From: Euonymus europaeus
Lineage: Eukaryota > Streptophyta > Magnoliopsida > Celastrales > Celastraceae
DNA: 64,000 bases
Assembly (NCBI GenBank): GCA_963580455.1
Contig: OY756957.1
Span: 28,550,501-28,614,500, forward strand
Direction: 5' to 3'
Below the pieces are notes generated by a model, which worked only from the letters and a program-made list of their open reading frames with translations, did no database searches and had not been told where the DNA came from. The position numbers and the translations under genes were made by a program. Below are positions 47,266 through 60,540 of the stretch, piece after piece (the stretch's first letter is position 1; each line of letters begins with the position of its first letter).

Positions 47266-48264
47266 ATGTCTCACCCAATACACCAAGCCAATGAAAACAA
47301 TCCATATGGAGACCTTACTAGGGAAGAATTCTACAAAAACCACCAAATCCTCCAACAACATAGTTTCATGCTTAACCACAAAGGCATGAACATTTTCACT
47401 CAATCATGGCGCCAGGATTCCACCACTTCCCACCTCAAAGGCATAGTAGCCATGGTCCATGGCTACAATTCTGAGAGTAGTTGGCTCTCAGAGCTATCAG
47501 CAATAGCTATTGCCAAAGCTGGATTCTTGGTTTGTGCACTCGACTTACAAGGTCATGGTTACTCAGATGGGTTACCTGGTCACATACCAAGAATAGAATC
47601 GATCGTTACAGATTGTGTACAATTTTTTGACACAATGAAGTCCAACTACCCTAAACTACCAGCATTTTTGTATGGGGAGTCACTAGGAGGTGCAATTTCA
47701 ATACTAGTGTGTCTGGCACAGAAAGGTAAATGGGATGGTTTGATTTTGAGCGGCGCAATGTGTGGGATTTCGTCGAAATTCAAGCCTATTTGGCCATTGG
47801 AGAAGTTACTTCCAGTAGCTGTACTATTTGCACCTACCTGGAGAGTTGTGGTATCCAAGCCTTTGGCCAGCAGATCATACAAAGAGGAGTGGAAGAGAAG
47901 GTTAATAGCGAAAAACCCTAATCGCCTGCGATTTGAGAAACCTCCTGCCGCGACAGCATTGGAGTTTTTGAGGGTTTGTGAGTATGTAAGGAGGCATTGC
48001 CATGAAATTGAAGTTCCATTACTAATGGTGCATGGGGAGGATGATATAGTATGCGACTCTAACTCAGCTAAGTTTGTGTATGAGTCAGCTGCAAGTAAGA
48101 ACAAAACCTTGAAGATCTTCCCTGGTATGTGGCATATGTTGATTGGTGAGCCTAAGGAGAATGTGGAGCTTGTTTTTGGGACTATTTTGTCATGGTTGGA
48201 TAACAAAGCAGCCAAAGCTAAAGCACGAGTCAATCCTTCTCCCTCTGTTGAAGTCCATCTCTAA
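47266..48264 (+). CDS. monoacylglycerol lipase / caffeoylshikimate esterase-like hydrolase
   Basis: Single exon, 332 residues. An alpha/beta hydrolase of the plant monoglyceride-lipase family, which includes caffeoylshikimate esterase of lignin synthesis. Visible features: VAMVHGYNSESSW oxyanion-hole region; LDLQGHGYSDG; nucleophile Ser139 in GESLGG; acid Asp260 in HGEDDIVCDS; His290 in GMWHML. The variable lid covers about residues 165-235. The length is usual and no signal peptide is seen, so it is probably cytosolic or membrane-associated. The start codon follows ACAGGCAAC and gives MSHPIHQANE. Substrate (monoacylglycerol, lysophospholipid or caffeoyl shikimate) cannot be told from sequence alone. 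Confidence 0.92.
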   Translation: MSHPIHQANENNPYGDLTREEFYKNHQILQQHSFMLNHKGMNIFTQSWRQDSTTSHLKGIVAMVHGYNSESSWLSELSAIAIAKAGFLVCALDLQGHGYSDGLPGHIPRIESIVTDCVQFFDTMKSNYPKLPAFLYGESLGGAISILVCLAQKGKWDGLILSGAMCGISSKFKPIWPLEKLLPVAVLFAPTWRVVVSKPLASRSYKEEWKRRLIAKNPNRLRFEKPPAATALEFLRVCEYVRRHCHEIEVPLLMVHGEDDIVCDSNSAKFVYESAASKNKTLKIFPGMWHMLIGEPKENVELVFGTILSWLDNKAAKAKARVNPSPSVEVHL

Positions 48265-51200
48265 AGTTGAATTCAAACCAATTGATTTATTTGGATAGAG
48301 CATCCACTGCCACTTTCCGTCTTTTTTTCTTTCTTTTCTCTTGATTTGTCTGGACAGAACCAGACTTAACTCATAATATGTGCTGTTTGTGCATATGTAT
48401 TTGCATATACATTCGATCTGATGCTTATATAAGGAGGAAAAGAATCCCAAAATTGTCTTAAGCAATAAAAAATTAGCTATTTACAGTATATTGAAATTAA
48501 AGCTTGCTGAGAAAAATGGATTTTTATTATTGTACATAAAATAGTTGAATTGAATGAAATATATATCTACACAAGGACATCGTTAGGGTTATAAGACTCA
48601 CCTTTCACTGGATGTCATGGTCCTTAATTGTAGGTGATGAAGGTTTTGGGATATGATCAGATGATCATGGTAAGAATATTCTATTAACAAATGGGTGGGT
48701 ATGCATTTACTGACACTCCATATATACTGACCTTATTATCTCCACCTGGCTTAAGAAATGGCTTCTGTTGCTTCATAACCTGACTGCAACAGTTATTGAT
48801 GAGTTGTGGATCATGTTTATGAATCATCAAAGTGCATTCCATTGTCATTCACACAGACACACAGACACATGCAGGCCCCAGTGCATTAAAAAGCTTCCAG
48901 CTGCAAGGACAGGTAATCTTCTAGCTATAACGAATTCCGTCGATTCTTCAGATTTAAAAATTGTTTGACTATCTTCACATTATTAGGTATCGGATACCCA
49001 CCCAACAACCACATGCACAAAATCTAGAAGGCCACACACACTTATTTTAATGAAATGCTGTTCTTAAATCAGATCAGAAAATCACATACAGGTTTATTTT
49101 GAGGAAGTTACCTAAAACTGAAAAAGGGGAAAGGAAATCTAACTGCTATTACAGCTAATGCAAATGCTTATCGGTCACTAACGACAATCGCCTCTCAAGA
49201 CTTATATCCCGCGTCGAATTGCAGTAACTCAATGGAGTGGCATATAAGCAAATGGCTTGCACATTTCACGTACACATCAAACGCTTTTTTTTGGGGCAAA
49301 AATCAATGGCGAATTAAGAAGAACAAATCCGTGCATACCTGTTACTAGAGCAGATAATATATATTTGATGGAGTACAATTACAGATGGTGGCCGGCCCTA
49401 CCTCATCACTTGGTTTAATTTGCAGTTTGGTATTGAGATGATGCCATAAACAAATATGCCAACTCCTATTGAATAACAACATAATGCATTAGATGGTTAT
49501 GAAATCCCTTTCATAACCAGCAAAGTGTGGCTAGTGTACTAGTATATGAAGGCACAAGTCAAGTTTTGGGTCTGTAAGTATAATTATAAATGCAAATAAA
49601 TGCCTTGCTTAGTCTGCTACTATACCATACTTTTTCCAAAAATTTAATGACTGGGGACATATAATCTTTGACAAGGGACACACCCATATTATTTTTCTCA
49701 TAAAAAAAAGTGCATATCATTGATTGATGTTTCATTCAAGAATTGACAACAGTAATGGACTGTAATCACCCAAATTGCTGTGACATATATGTTGAATCAA
49801 TGATTGGCAACTGTTATAGATTGGTTGAGAAACATTGCAGATGGGAAATAATAACTTCTCTCCCAACTTGGTGAGAACAACAATAATAACTTCTCGACCG
49901 ACGTATTTCTCTTGAGTTTTATGCATACAACTCAGCAATTGAGATAACTTGAATCTCAGTAATTTATATCATGTGAAGTTCACGCATTCACTTGAATTCT
50001 ATGCATACAACTCAGATGACTTGAATTTCAAACTTCTGGAATCTTTATCATTTTCGGAGTGAAAATTGTTTCCTTCCAAGAATAAATATATCTTTGATCT
50101 TCGATATTTTGAACTTGAAAAGTTTTTTCCAAAGTAATAAAACATGGCAACAGAATGGAAACCGAGTGATAAGAAATTTCGGTCCCCTTGGAAACCAAAA
50201 CTGAGCCGGCCTATTGAAACAAACCCAATTACGTATTTATGAGAGTTCTATAGGGCCTGGGCCGCATCCGTATTTTGGAACATGGGCCCGGAGCATCACC
50301 CATCAACTATTAGTGTTTTTTTTTCTTCTTCCTTTTAATGTGTTTGTATGGATATTAAATACTCTATTGCCTTTGTTTTTATCATTGAATTTCGTTACTC
50401 ATCAAAGGAAAATATAAAATTAGAATCCAATGAAAATTATCAAATCACACTGGCCATATAGTCAAACCAAGCACAAATCATTAGGCCCATGATTGTCGCC
50501 ATAAAAGTCATATAGTCTACACTCTAATAGTTCATCCTGTTCAATTCAACAAAGAAATAAAGAAAATTAAAGAAAAAAAAAGTGAGAATAAAAATAAAAA
50601 AAGGCAAATCAAATTTATCACACAATCCTTTTACTTGCATTTTTTTAATAAAATAAAAATATCCATAATTTTGGAAATTATTTTTTTTTAAAAAGGGTTA
50701 AACCACAACATTTCATTCCACACACTCAAATAGAAGAATTACAAATTGAATAACAAATGCAAAACTAACACCGGATAATATTACCAAAAAAATCAAGATA
50801 TACCCAAATAATAGTGTCTTGGGATAATCTCGAGCAGAGTAACTAACAAATAAAAGGAAAAAAGATTATATAAATTGACCGACTTGCACCACTCTTTCTT
50901 TTTTTAAAAAAAAAAATACAATTGTGATAAATAGCTCAGGGCTAAACAGCCCATTTCATTATAACATTGTCTCATTCTATTTTAACATCGTATTTTATTG
51001 TAAGTGTGCAATGAAATATGATATTACTTTATAAATTTATAATGAAATACGAGGAATAAACTAGATGAGGATTGGGTTGTCTTACATTTTTATAAAATTA
51101 TATAATTTTTCGAAAAGAATATAACTAATGGAGACAAATAAGAAAACGGTGAGTAGTACTACTTTTTCGAAAAGGTAGTCCACCACCGACAAAAGGTCAC

Positions 51201-51388
51201 GCGCCTTCAGTGATAAGTAACTGCAAAAACGACGCTGTTTTCTGTGTATCTATCACTCTCACAAAGTAGAAGTAATTATGTCTTTTCTTCAATTTAGTAA
51301 TAACTCCACGTCCTTCTGTTCTCTCAACTCTCAAGTCTCAACTAATAACTCCGAGTTTGAGAGACCCTTCAAAACAGTTTAATTTGCT
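48265..51388. other. intergenic region, no gene seen
   Basis: About 3.1 kb. AT-rich with short reading frames only. It includes the 3' region of the hydrolase, and about 51,200-51,388 as the promoter and leader of the small membrane protein gene (CT-rich TTCTCTCAACTCTCAAGTC). No tRNA, known repeat or coding sequence was recognised. Confidence 0.6.
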
Positions 51389-51793
51389 ATGGCATCCGCA
51401 ACATTGATGGTCATGGTCGCCCTCTGCGTGCCGTTGATTTCGATCATGATCGTCGGAGACTTCTCCGCAGCTCGAGAACTACGACCGTCCGAACATGGAC
51501 TACAGAACCAACGATTCCAGCAGCTGCCGCCGGAGACGAAAGAATTCTTTGGAGCTTCATCACAGTCAGCGGAATCGCCCAACCTGGCATTGCCGAGAGC
51601 TATGAATTCAGACAATTCGACGCCTTGGTGGATCGGCGGGGGAGGGGGAGGTGGAGGCGACGGAGGAAATGATCACTTGAAGCACGTTCTGCTGGTTGCG
51701 AGCTTAGTGTGTGGGGGCACAGGTGTGACGTTGTTGGTTGCTTCCGCGTTAATCTATCTGTTTAGGGTTCAATCAAACAGACGAAAAAACTAA
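51389..51793 (+). CDS. small membrane protein, unknown function
   Basis: An intact 134-codon frame with higher GC than its surroundings. An N-terminal hydrophobic segment (residues 4-24, ATLMVMVALCVPLISIMIV) looks like a signal peptide or anchor. A soluble middle follows (residues 25-80, including ELRPSEHGLQNQRFQQLPPE), then an eight-Gly run at 83-90. A C-terminal membrane span lies at 99-125 (VLLVASLVCGGTGVTLLVAS) and a basic tail RVQSNRRKN follows. This is a small type I membrane-protein layout common among uncharacterised plant proteins. No domain is recognised. Confidence 0.7.
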   Translation: MASATLMVMVALCVPLISIMIVGDFSAARELRPSEHGLQNQRFQQLPPETKEFFGASSQSAESPNLALPRAMNSDNSTPWWIGGGGGGGGDGGNDHLKHVLLVASLVCGGTGVTLLVASALIYLFRVQSNRRKN

Positions 51794-53352
51794 TTAATTT
51801 TGTTGTGTGTTGCTAAAAAGTTTCTATATTCTACATATCCGGCTTGTCCGAACTTAATCTGTCGTCAGGTGAAAAAGTTATATGCGCGTGAGTGAATTTA
51901 ACAAGTTAATTATTCAAATTGCAATTTTCCCTAGCATCGTTGTCCTCTGTTAAAAATATATATTTATTAATAAATATATATATATATATATTTGCTGAAT
52001 ATGTTTCTTTCTAGAGTCTATACGATGAAAAGAATGGTTGCTTCTCGTATCTTGTCCCTACTTATCTGACAGAGCATACCATATCCCAATTAGTTTGTGC
52101 TCTGTTTCAAACATGTCTAGGGCTACAAACAATTATCTGTTTTTCTGAAAGTTGGATTTATTACTCTGGTTGTGTGTATGGGTACTGAGAGAGAGTGTCA
52201 ATTGATTGTTATAGGTGTGAGGACCCATCTGTGCCCAACAAAATTGTGGGTCATAATTACTAGCTGTGCGTGCATATATACTTCCAGCAGAAACAGAGAT
52301 TGAAAAGAAAAAGAAAAAAAACAAAGATTGAAACTTTATGTCTTCAACAGAATTTAAAAAGATAATTGACAGCAGAACTAGTGAAGGACCAAATCATGGT
52401 GTTATGATGGATGAGATAAAAAAAAGAGGGTATGAATGTGTTTTGATCGAGTTTAATAGTTAAATGAGATTAAATTTATTGCGAGAGAGACATGTAACTG
52501 CTTAAGTTTATATTCAACGATCTAGAATATTCATGCATTTTTTTTGTTCAATTTGATTTTTTGTGTGGAGAAAATATATATCATTGCACTTATAAAGTCG
52601 ATAAAAACGCATTCATGATTTTAAAAAATAAATTTTATTGTGACTTTGGAGGTGTTTCAATGACAAATTTGTAATGGACATCTCCCATTTTGGAGTGACG
52701 GGAGCCTACTGTATTTTTTATGACAGTCCTTGCTATATAAGCCTTTTGAGGCATCAAAAAATTTTATTTTTTTAAAAATAAATTATAGATGTGTAGTATT
52801 TAGCCTTACAAATCTAATGATGTATTTTTTATTCGAAACAAAATCAAATTCATTGCTATCGAAACATTAACATTTTAAGTTTATACCCGAAGGTTTAGAA
52901 TTTTTTTAATTTGATTTTTATTTTGGAAAAAAATATATTATTCAATTTGTTAAGATGAACACTACATATTGATGATTTTTTATTAAAAAAAATAATTATG
53001 CCCCAAAAAAATATTAAATATTAGAGCGTGCTCTGCTGTCCCCATTTTGTGCCCCTCCATAGCTTGGTTTATATAATCAATTGAAACCGCTCTCAACATC
53101 TGCACTTATTTGTTTCTCTGCTGCAAAATGCCAAAATCCATCATCTCTGCGTTTCCTTCATCCCTCTAATCACCTTCCTCCCTGCATTATTTTTAATTTT
53201 AATCATTTGATGCTAATCATGATTAATATATTAATTTTGATATTTTTTTATTAATTACCAACAAGTAGGAGAACGACAATTAATTCTACTGGTTTCTCTC
53301 ATTGAGGAAACTAATTAGCAATTACATGACAGACAAAAACAGCAATCTATAC
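51794..53352. other. intergenic region, no gene seen
   Basis: About 1.6 kb between the small membrane protein and the 3' end of the ArfGAP gene. AT-rich, with an AT microsatellite near 51,970-51,990. No coding sequence or named repeat was recognised. Confidence 0.6.
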
Positions 53353-56300
53353 CTATTGGTCAAGAGGAAGCCATTCAAGTTCAAGTTCTATATCTCCGGA
53401 TTCTACATTCTGGAGTTTGATTGACACTTCTTGTTTCACCTTTCCATCGATGATGTTGATGATGCTGTCTTCTTTAAGTGCATTGTCATGTGATTTAAGC
53501 CATTTCCCGATTTGCATGTCTCCGAACATTTCTGGATCCCCAAATGCCATAGCCGACGTTATCAGGGGCTGGATATCGATCTCTGCTTCTCCCATTATGT
53601 CATCGGCTGAAAATGTATCGTGATCAAATACCTTCTGCAAAATGGAATGGCACGAGATGAATTGACCGTTACAATTCGTTCTCAGTGTTGCAACCAATCT
53701 ACTTATATATGACTAATTGGATCACTTAGATTAGTAAACTAGGGAGCAGGACGTAAAGAGAATTTACACAATGCCGGAATGAGTGATAGGAAAGACGAAC
53801 TCACCAACTTTATGGGCCCAAAATCCTGAGGAACCGACAGCTTTAGTTCCTCATTCCAGATTGGATTCAAGTTGCTCTTGACGATAGTTGTCTGAACAGT
53901 CTAATGACAACAACAACAACAGTATTCATATCAGTAGAAATAGTGTCATCTGAGTGGAGCACTGTACTTCATTAGCTTAATAAAAATCTTAGCGGTATAT
54001 ATGGGACCAGAATAAACTGAAGAAATATGAACTGCCACAAAAGTTGAAGCGTAAGAAAAAATGTCCAATCCGACTACAAGCCATTCGATAACGTCAGCCA
54101 TTGAACACAAAAAAATTGTTTAAGAAACGACAATACCAAAAGGCAAAGCCTCTAAATCTAAATTCTACACCACTGGTTATGGTAACACTAATCCTGTACA
54201 ATTGAAATGACTAACCTGCTGCCCAAGATTCAGAACAACGTAAGGATCACTTGTCATCATATCTCTGATTGCTAGATTTATGCCTCTAATCACTTTGACC
54301 TTCAACAACCCAATGAATTCTACCATGACTTCCTGTTACCACTTTCAATATCAAATGGGCTGAATTTACTGACATTAGGACAATATAGAAAGAGAAAACA
54401 TCTCATGCTGAGTATGAAGCAATTCAAGCAAACTACTAAATACGACCAGCCCCAAACATTCACAATAACATGATCCCAGGAAAAGATATATGAGCATCTG
54501 CTCCATGAGAGCGCAAACCTTCTGTAATCAATCAACACATTACCATCGCCAATAGCAGGAATTTTTTTACCGAGAAGAAGTACAATTTTTTTTACCAAGT
54601 TTGACTTTGATTGAGTTGAATGTGAACGGAAACTATCAATTATCTTTCTGGAAAAACTTGATTGGAGCGAAAGCTGCGAAACACTCTTTCCTGAAGTTAT
54701 TCTCAAGCTGGGTTTCAGAAATTCTTGAATCTCGTACTTGGCCCTGGATGAAAGAATTAAAAAATTAGTTCGGTTCCAACACCCCATTTTATGATAACTG
54801 ATAATCAGCTTCAAGGTGCTACTGATACATATTACATACATGATCCGAAAATATATTATTAGTAAGTATTCTTCAAATGGACACACAAATTTGATTCCAA
54901 GAGCGAGTAAAAAATAAAACAAAGGGTACAACAATCAATTGTCAGGGACCAACTCAGGTAGTTTTGGTAGGGCTATCAGCCAAAATCACCAACAAATATA
55001 TAATCATAGATTACCTGGAAATTATATAGTATTAATAGCATTGAAAGAGTCTCTGACATAAAATAAACAAAAGCATTCTTTACAGAATTCCTTATCTTGT
55101 CTAACCTGATGAATTTTGTACGCTCATCATGACAAGAATCTGGTCCAGGCTTTCTGAATCCATCAGGTATAAAAGCCTCATATATTGAATTAGCAGACGA
55201 ATTTCCTCCAACTTCCATCATGGCATCAACTTCATCGTCACCCCATTCATCCAATGTCACAGATAAAACCTTGATATTCCGTATTAATGTCATTCATGAA
55301 TGAGAAGAATTTAATGCACATAGCTAATGATAAAAAAAAATACAAGAAAGAATGAACATCGAACAAAATCACACATCAGCAGTCCATTTAAGAGCAGAAT
55401 AATAAAATCATGTGAAAAATAAAAAATCAACAGGAATTTGTGGATGATGCCAGGGACTATAAGCAGACAAAAAAGGCCTAAAAGTCAACAAAAATGTTGA
55501 AAATTGATCAAGAAATATGGAAGTCAATATCTTATGTATGCTGTCATGTAATCAAAAGACACCGAAGACATAAATCACTAATGGTAAAATGGTAAAAGTA
55601 AAGGACTCCATTAACAAGGTTCCCCATTACACAAGGTTCCAGCAATGGAGGAGGGCTCGGGGGCAACGAAGATCTATCTGGCATAACCACCTCAAAGGGG
55701 AGGCTATTTACAATAATAGAACCCATGAACTCCAGGTTTCTGCGAAGCTACTTTGCCATTATCCATGGGTTTCCATTTCCCGCAGTCATTTATAGATAAG
55801 AAAATTTGGTATCAATTCTCGAAAGTCAAAGGGCAAAGGCTCAGAAAACCTTTTTATGAAAGGCCACTAATGCTTTTTTTCCTGTTGCCTGTCAGGGACT
55901 TCAAGAACATCAATCACATTGTAGTTGTAGCTATGTAAACTTTATCTTCTTTTGCAATATGTATTGCACCAATTAAGTATGTCATAACCATTATATGAGA
56001 GTATGCCAAGTGGTGAACGATATTAAAAGAATAGGTTAGTTGGAAGAGATAAAGAAATGAATAAATAAAATGAACATTTTTTTTCACAAAAAACTACCCG
56101 AAGTATCTCATAAATCAGAGTTTAGAAAGAACTAAAACACTTTCATAAAAGTTTTCTTCCTTTACATAAGTCCTACGTAAAGTATTTTCACTGATACGAT
56201 AAGCAGGGTACCTACATATCCGTAACTAAACAACAATTATTTTCCCAACAATGCATGATTTCCATCATAAAAGTAAACAACACCTGCGAAAGGGCTTCTC

Positions 56301-57543
56301 CAGTGGGCAGGTAGGGGACAGACAGGATATAGACATACTTTACCCCCATATAATATGTCAACAGACTGTTTTAAGAATTAAACATGTGATCTCTATGTTG
56401 CATCCCTACAACTATACCATTGAATTCACATGTTCGCGTGATTTCCATCATGAAAAAAGAAAATTGAAGCGACAACAACTGAATACTTACCTTTGAAATA
56501 TGTGCACCAAGGCTTCTGTGCACACCACAACATTTCAAACATATAAAGACTCCGATATTGGCTGACCTGAAATGCAGCTGTTAATTAATTTTAATACCTT
56601 GGCACTGCAACATCAACTGAAGGAAAACAAAATGAATCTTCCCTAAATTTCTTCACGAGTTGGAGATTTAAACACAAGTTCAAGGTGCACATTATTGAAA
56701 CTGGTACAAACATATACATTTATACACATTATTACAAGGGAAGATTGAAATACATAATTTGAAATTCAGTTGCTGATGAAAATTGTCTATGTTGATTATG
56801 CATTTCTCTCCTTCTGAATCCTATGTATAAATATTAAAGCATACTTAATTTCAAGATGGGTTATAAACACAGGTTCTACTAGCTACATATTCTACAGCTA
56901 CTCAGCGCAAAATGACCACTGTATAACAAGAGACTATGTTCTGGATACTTACGCCCATTTAGGATCTGAAGCACCACAATCAGCACACTTTCGATTATCA
57001 CTTTGAAGCAATAAATCTTTTAACCTTCTTTTACCTAGACAAGAAATGAATGAAACTCATTTCAATATGAAAAATGAGATTCCAATATGAGAAATAGAAT
57101 TACAATTTTTAACACATCATTTAAGCTCGAACAAGGAGAGAGAGAAGGAACGTCTGGTGAAATCAACATACAAAAAAAGAAAGAAAAGAGAAACTGTAAA
57201 AAATTTGACAACTATTGTTCTTCAGTATGTCAATTAATTTTTCTCTAAAAATAATTGACAAAGAGACTTGTAAGTGGCTTCAAACCCACACAAGAAGATA
57301 TCACTGGCTAAAGGTAGAAAGGCAATAGCCTAGGTTCAGCTATGAAGCGTGGAACATCTAGAAAATGAAATCAATCAGTCGTATTGGAGCATTCGTATAA
57401 CAAGTTATTGACAAAACTATAAAAATACTCTTACAGATGAGAATTCTCAAATTCCCATGTCAATCCTACTCAGAATTAGCATCAAACCAATATATTACAA
57501 CCATACCTGAGGCAGCTCTGCCAAGGTCAAGTGAATGGCTCAT
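53353..57543 (-). CDS. AGD12: ArfGAP with C2 domain (AGD12/ZAC type)
   Basis: Eight minus-strand exons: 57543-57507, 57034-56953, 56566-56491, 55269-55106, 54743-54596, 54332-54216, 53900-53805, 53634-53353; 333 residues. The N-terminal ArfGAP zinc finger is complete: Cys29, Cys32, Cys49, Cys52 (CADC, 16 residues, CLKC), with arginine finger Arg57 in GVHRSLG and LSVTLDEW after it. A linker SFRSHSTQSK leads to a C2 domain from about residue 174 (FIGLLKVKVIRGINL, SDPYVVLNLG, SNLNPIWNEEL, VFDHDTFSADDIMGEAEID). The C-terminus ELELEWLPLDQ is canonical. It would stimulate GTP hydrolysis on Arf GTPases and bind phosphoinositides or membranes through C2. The acceptor of exon 7 was set at 53900 because it restores TVQTTIVKSN. 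A leader intron upstream of 57543 is likely. Confidence 0.95.
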
Positions 57544-58528
57544 TGCTCTTCAAAGAACCCACTATCATTCAAAACTGTATATCAACTAAGTAGTCTGGAG
57601 AACATGAGCCCAAAAGGGAGAGATTCCTGCTCAGCAAAAGGGATGATACGGACCAACCACATTAGAACCCAACTATAATTCTAGGAAATAAAAGTACTCC
57701 AGCATCATCAATAATGCTGGAAACCCCAATAAACCTCTGTAGATTACAAAGAACCCAATATAATCTAAAAATACACAAATTAGCAGTTAATAAGGAATAT
57801 TGAGATAAAACTTATGCAGCTAATTTTCTGGGGTGGGAGAGAGACAGAGAGAGAATATATCCGCGAATGTTCAGGCAAACAGGAACACTCCTGATAGGTC
57901 AAGATTCATGAAGGATATAGAATTTCCCAGTAAGCCAACCCAAAAGTCAAGAACAGAAAGATCAAACTAGTACGAGGCACACACTTTTGACTTATCATAA
58001 TTCATAGGATTCGCTTAATCAGAACCCAATATCTGGAAAACATAAAATGCCAATATTTGCAAATTCTCACCTATCCCAACATTTTTCAAGCAAGCAAACA
58101 CAATGTTACGGATAATAGATTGATTACTATATGTGTAAGACAAACCCAATCACATAAACATCGAAAGTTAACAGCTTTCAATGATTACACGAAAAGGGTA
58201 CATTTATACCAGGTCAAAGCCTCACAAATCGTAGATTTATGACCATTTAGGCAGCCACTTAAAAATGTAAAACATATCAAATTAAAGAACGGAGGCGTAC
58301 ACAAGATAGGGAGGAATTCACCAGTGAATGCGTTCGAATAGCAAACTCCAAATTCTTCAGGTCGATGAGAGAAGTCGGAGAGAGAATGGTGATAACGTGG
58401 CGATTTTCAGAGGGAACCTTCTAATATGGTTGATCAAAATCATGCGCCGGTTTTCATGTTATTATATTGTTTTTATTAAAGAAAACGTGGTGAGAGTTTA
58501 ACTCCAGTTCGATATATATACGATGTAA
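57544..58528. other. AGD12 leader and upstream region
   Basis: Probably contains a 5' untranslated exon near 58,300-58,420 (minus strand) joined by a leader intron to the start-codon exon; a donor-like CACTG/GTGAATTCC at about 58,320 would fit. No coding sequence was recognised. Confidence 0.4.
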
Positions 58529-58860
58529 CTCATCAACGGGGTTAATATAATATGTCATCACCACATAAATTAGTCACGTTTTATTTTCATCACTCAATGT
58601 TCAAATGTTTGAAATTAATAATCATATTTTAATTTTTATTTCATTTGGATCACAAAGACAGATTTGTTTAAAATCGTGCAGTCAAATTGTCAAAGTGATA
58701 GTTTGACTGTTAAGTAGTTTTGTGACATGACATTTTAACTGTTAAGTAGTTTTCCACATAACATTCTATTTCCTTATGAAAATATGTATTTTTTTAAAAA
58801 AATTAAATGATAATTAAACTAATCAAATCGCGCCACATGAAGTTATCGTTAAATAAGACT

Positions 58861-60540
58861 TTGGTAAACAATTTTCACTAGCATATAATTTTAGCATTCA
58901 GCATACCTGCTACATTTAAAAAGCTACTTAACCAAACACCCAGGTAGTGTTTGGTAAACCATTATAAATAGCATATAATACAGCATGTAACATATAAGCT
59001 ACATATTATTGTTAACATAACCAAACAACAATTCAGCATATTAATTAACATTTTTACCTCTAAATTATACATTCTCAAAAATGTCATTTTACTAGCATTT
59101 TTTGGACACTTATGCATGAAATGTCCAAATTACCCCTACACTCTTAACTAATGGCGAGTTTACCCGATTTTCCAAATTACCCCTACACTCATATAAATAT
59201 TTTCATATTATTAGAAATGTTAGATTTTTTTTATAAAATGTAAGAAAATGTTAAATATTAAAAAAAATTAAGAAAAATTGTATAAAAAATATATAATATT
59301 TTAATATTATTAACAATGTTAAAAATTGTTGTATTAAAAATGTAAAGATTATTTTTTAAAAATATAAATCTATTTTTTTAATAATTTGTGTTAATACCCC
59401 TGCATGTAATTAGCCACAGCATTTATACTAGCATATTTGCTTTTCTCTGAAAAATCTAACTAAACACCCACAACATTTATAACAACATATATGACAGCAT
59501 TTCAAGCAGCATAAAGCAACCAACATACAGGCTCAATTATATGCTACTGGTAAAATTGTTTACCAAACACACTCCCAATAATAATTTTAGCATATATGTT
59601 ACAATTTTCAAATGTTACATAAAAAACCATTTTCAACAACATTTACCTTCTATAAAAAATGAAAAGTCTAAACTACTCATTATATTTCAGCCAAATGACC
59701 AAAATAGCCTTAATGTTAAAATCTATTATTTATTTTATTTAATAATATATTCATTTTTATTTAATAATATATTGATTTTATTTAATAATAAATTGTTATT
59801 TTTTTATATTTAATAATATATTAACATTTTTACTAAAATTTTTAATTATTTATTTTTAAATAATATATTCAATTATATTTAATAATTTACTTATTTATAT
59901 TTACTAATCTATTATTTACTTTTATTTAATAAAATATTCATTTATATTTAATAATATATTAACATTTTACCAATATATTTAATTATTTATTTTGAATAAT
60001 ATATTTATTTTTAAATAATATATTCAATTATATTTAATAATTTATTTATTTATATTTACTAATATATTATTTATTTATATTTAATAATATATTCATTTAT
60101 ATTTAATAATAATTTTATTTATATATTTTTAATAATATATTTATTTCTAAATAATATATTCAATTATATTTAATTATTTATTTATTTATATTTAATAATC
60201 TATTATTTATTTATATTTAATAATATATTCATTTATATTTAATAATAAATTTTTATTTATTTATATTTATTTTAAAATAACATATTCAATTCTATTTAGT
60301 AATTTATTTATTTAATAATTTATTATATATTTTTGAAAAATATTTTTTAATTTGTGCTACTGCCTTGTATGTAATTAGCCACAACATTTGAAATATCATA
60401 TATGTTTTTCCTACAATAATGAACCAAACACCACAACATTTGAAACAACATATATGTCAACATTTGAAACAACATATATGCTACTAACATATAAGCTAAA
60501 TTATATGCCAACTGCAAAATTGTTTACCAAACGCACCCCA
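58861..60540. mobile_element. nested hAT-type MITE cluster
   Basis: About 1.7 kb sits inside the left arm of the Mutator-like element. It contains repeated TTTGGTAAAC / GTTTACCAAAC ends (about 58861, 58950, 59566, 60523) and shared GCATATAA motifs, suggesting two or three related small elements side by side or nested. GTTTGGTAAAC-like termini are common in plant hAT MITEs. Precise target duplications were not found. Confidence 0.6.
59700..60350. repeat. AT minisatellite-like array
   Basis: About 650 bases almost entirely A/T, built of many diverged copies of ATTTAATAATATATT-like units 15-40 bases apart. It lies inside the nested MITE cluster. Confidence 0.85.

Noticed and set aside
47646..48233. 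195-codon open frame on the minus strand
   Set aside because: It is antisense to the hydrolase gene, whose catalytic triad and family sequence are on the plus strand; no family resemblance in the antisense frame.
54320..54934. 204-codon minus-strand frame read as one exon
   Set aside because: Only 54596-54743 is coding (AGD12 exon 5); the rest reads through introns with clear GT-AG ends on both sides.
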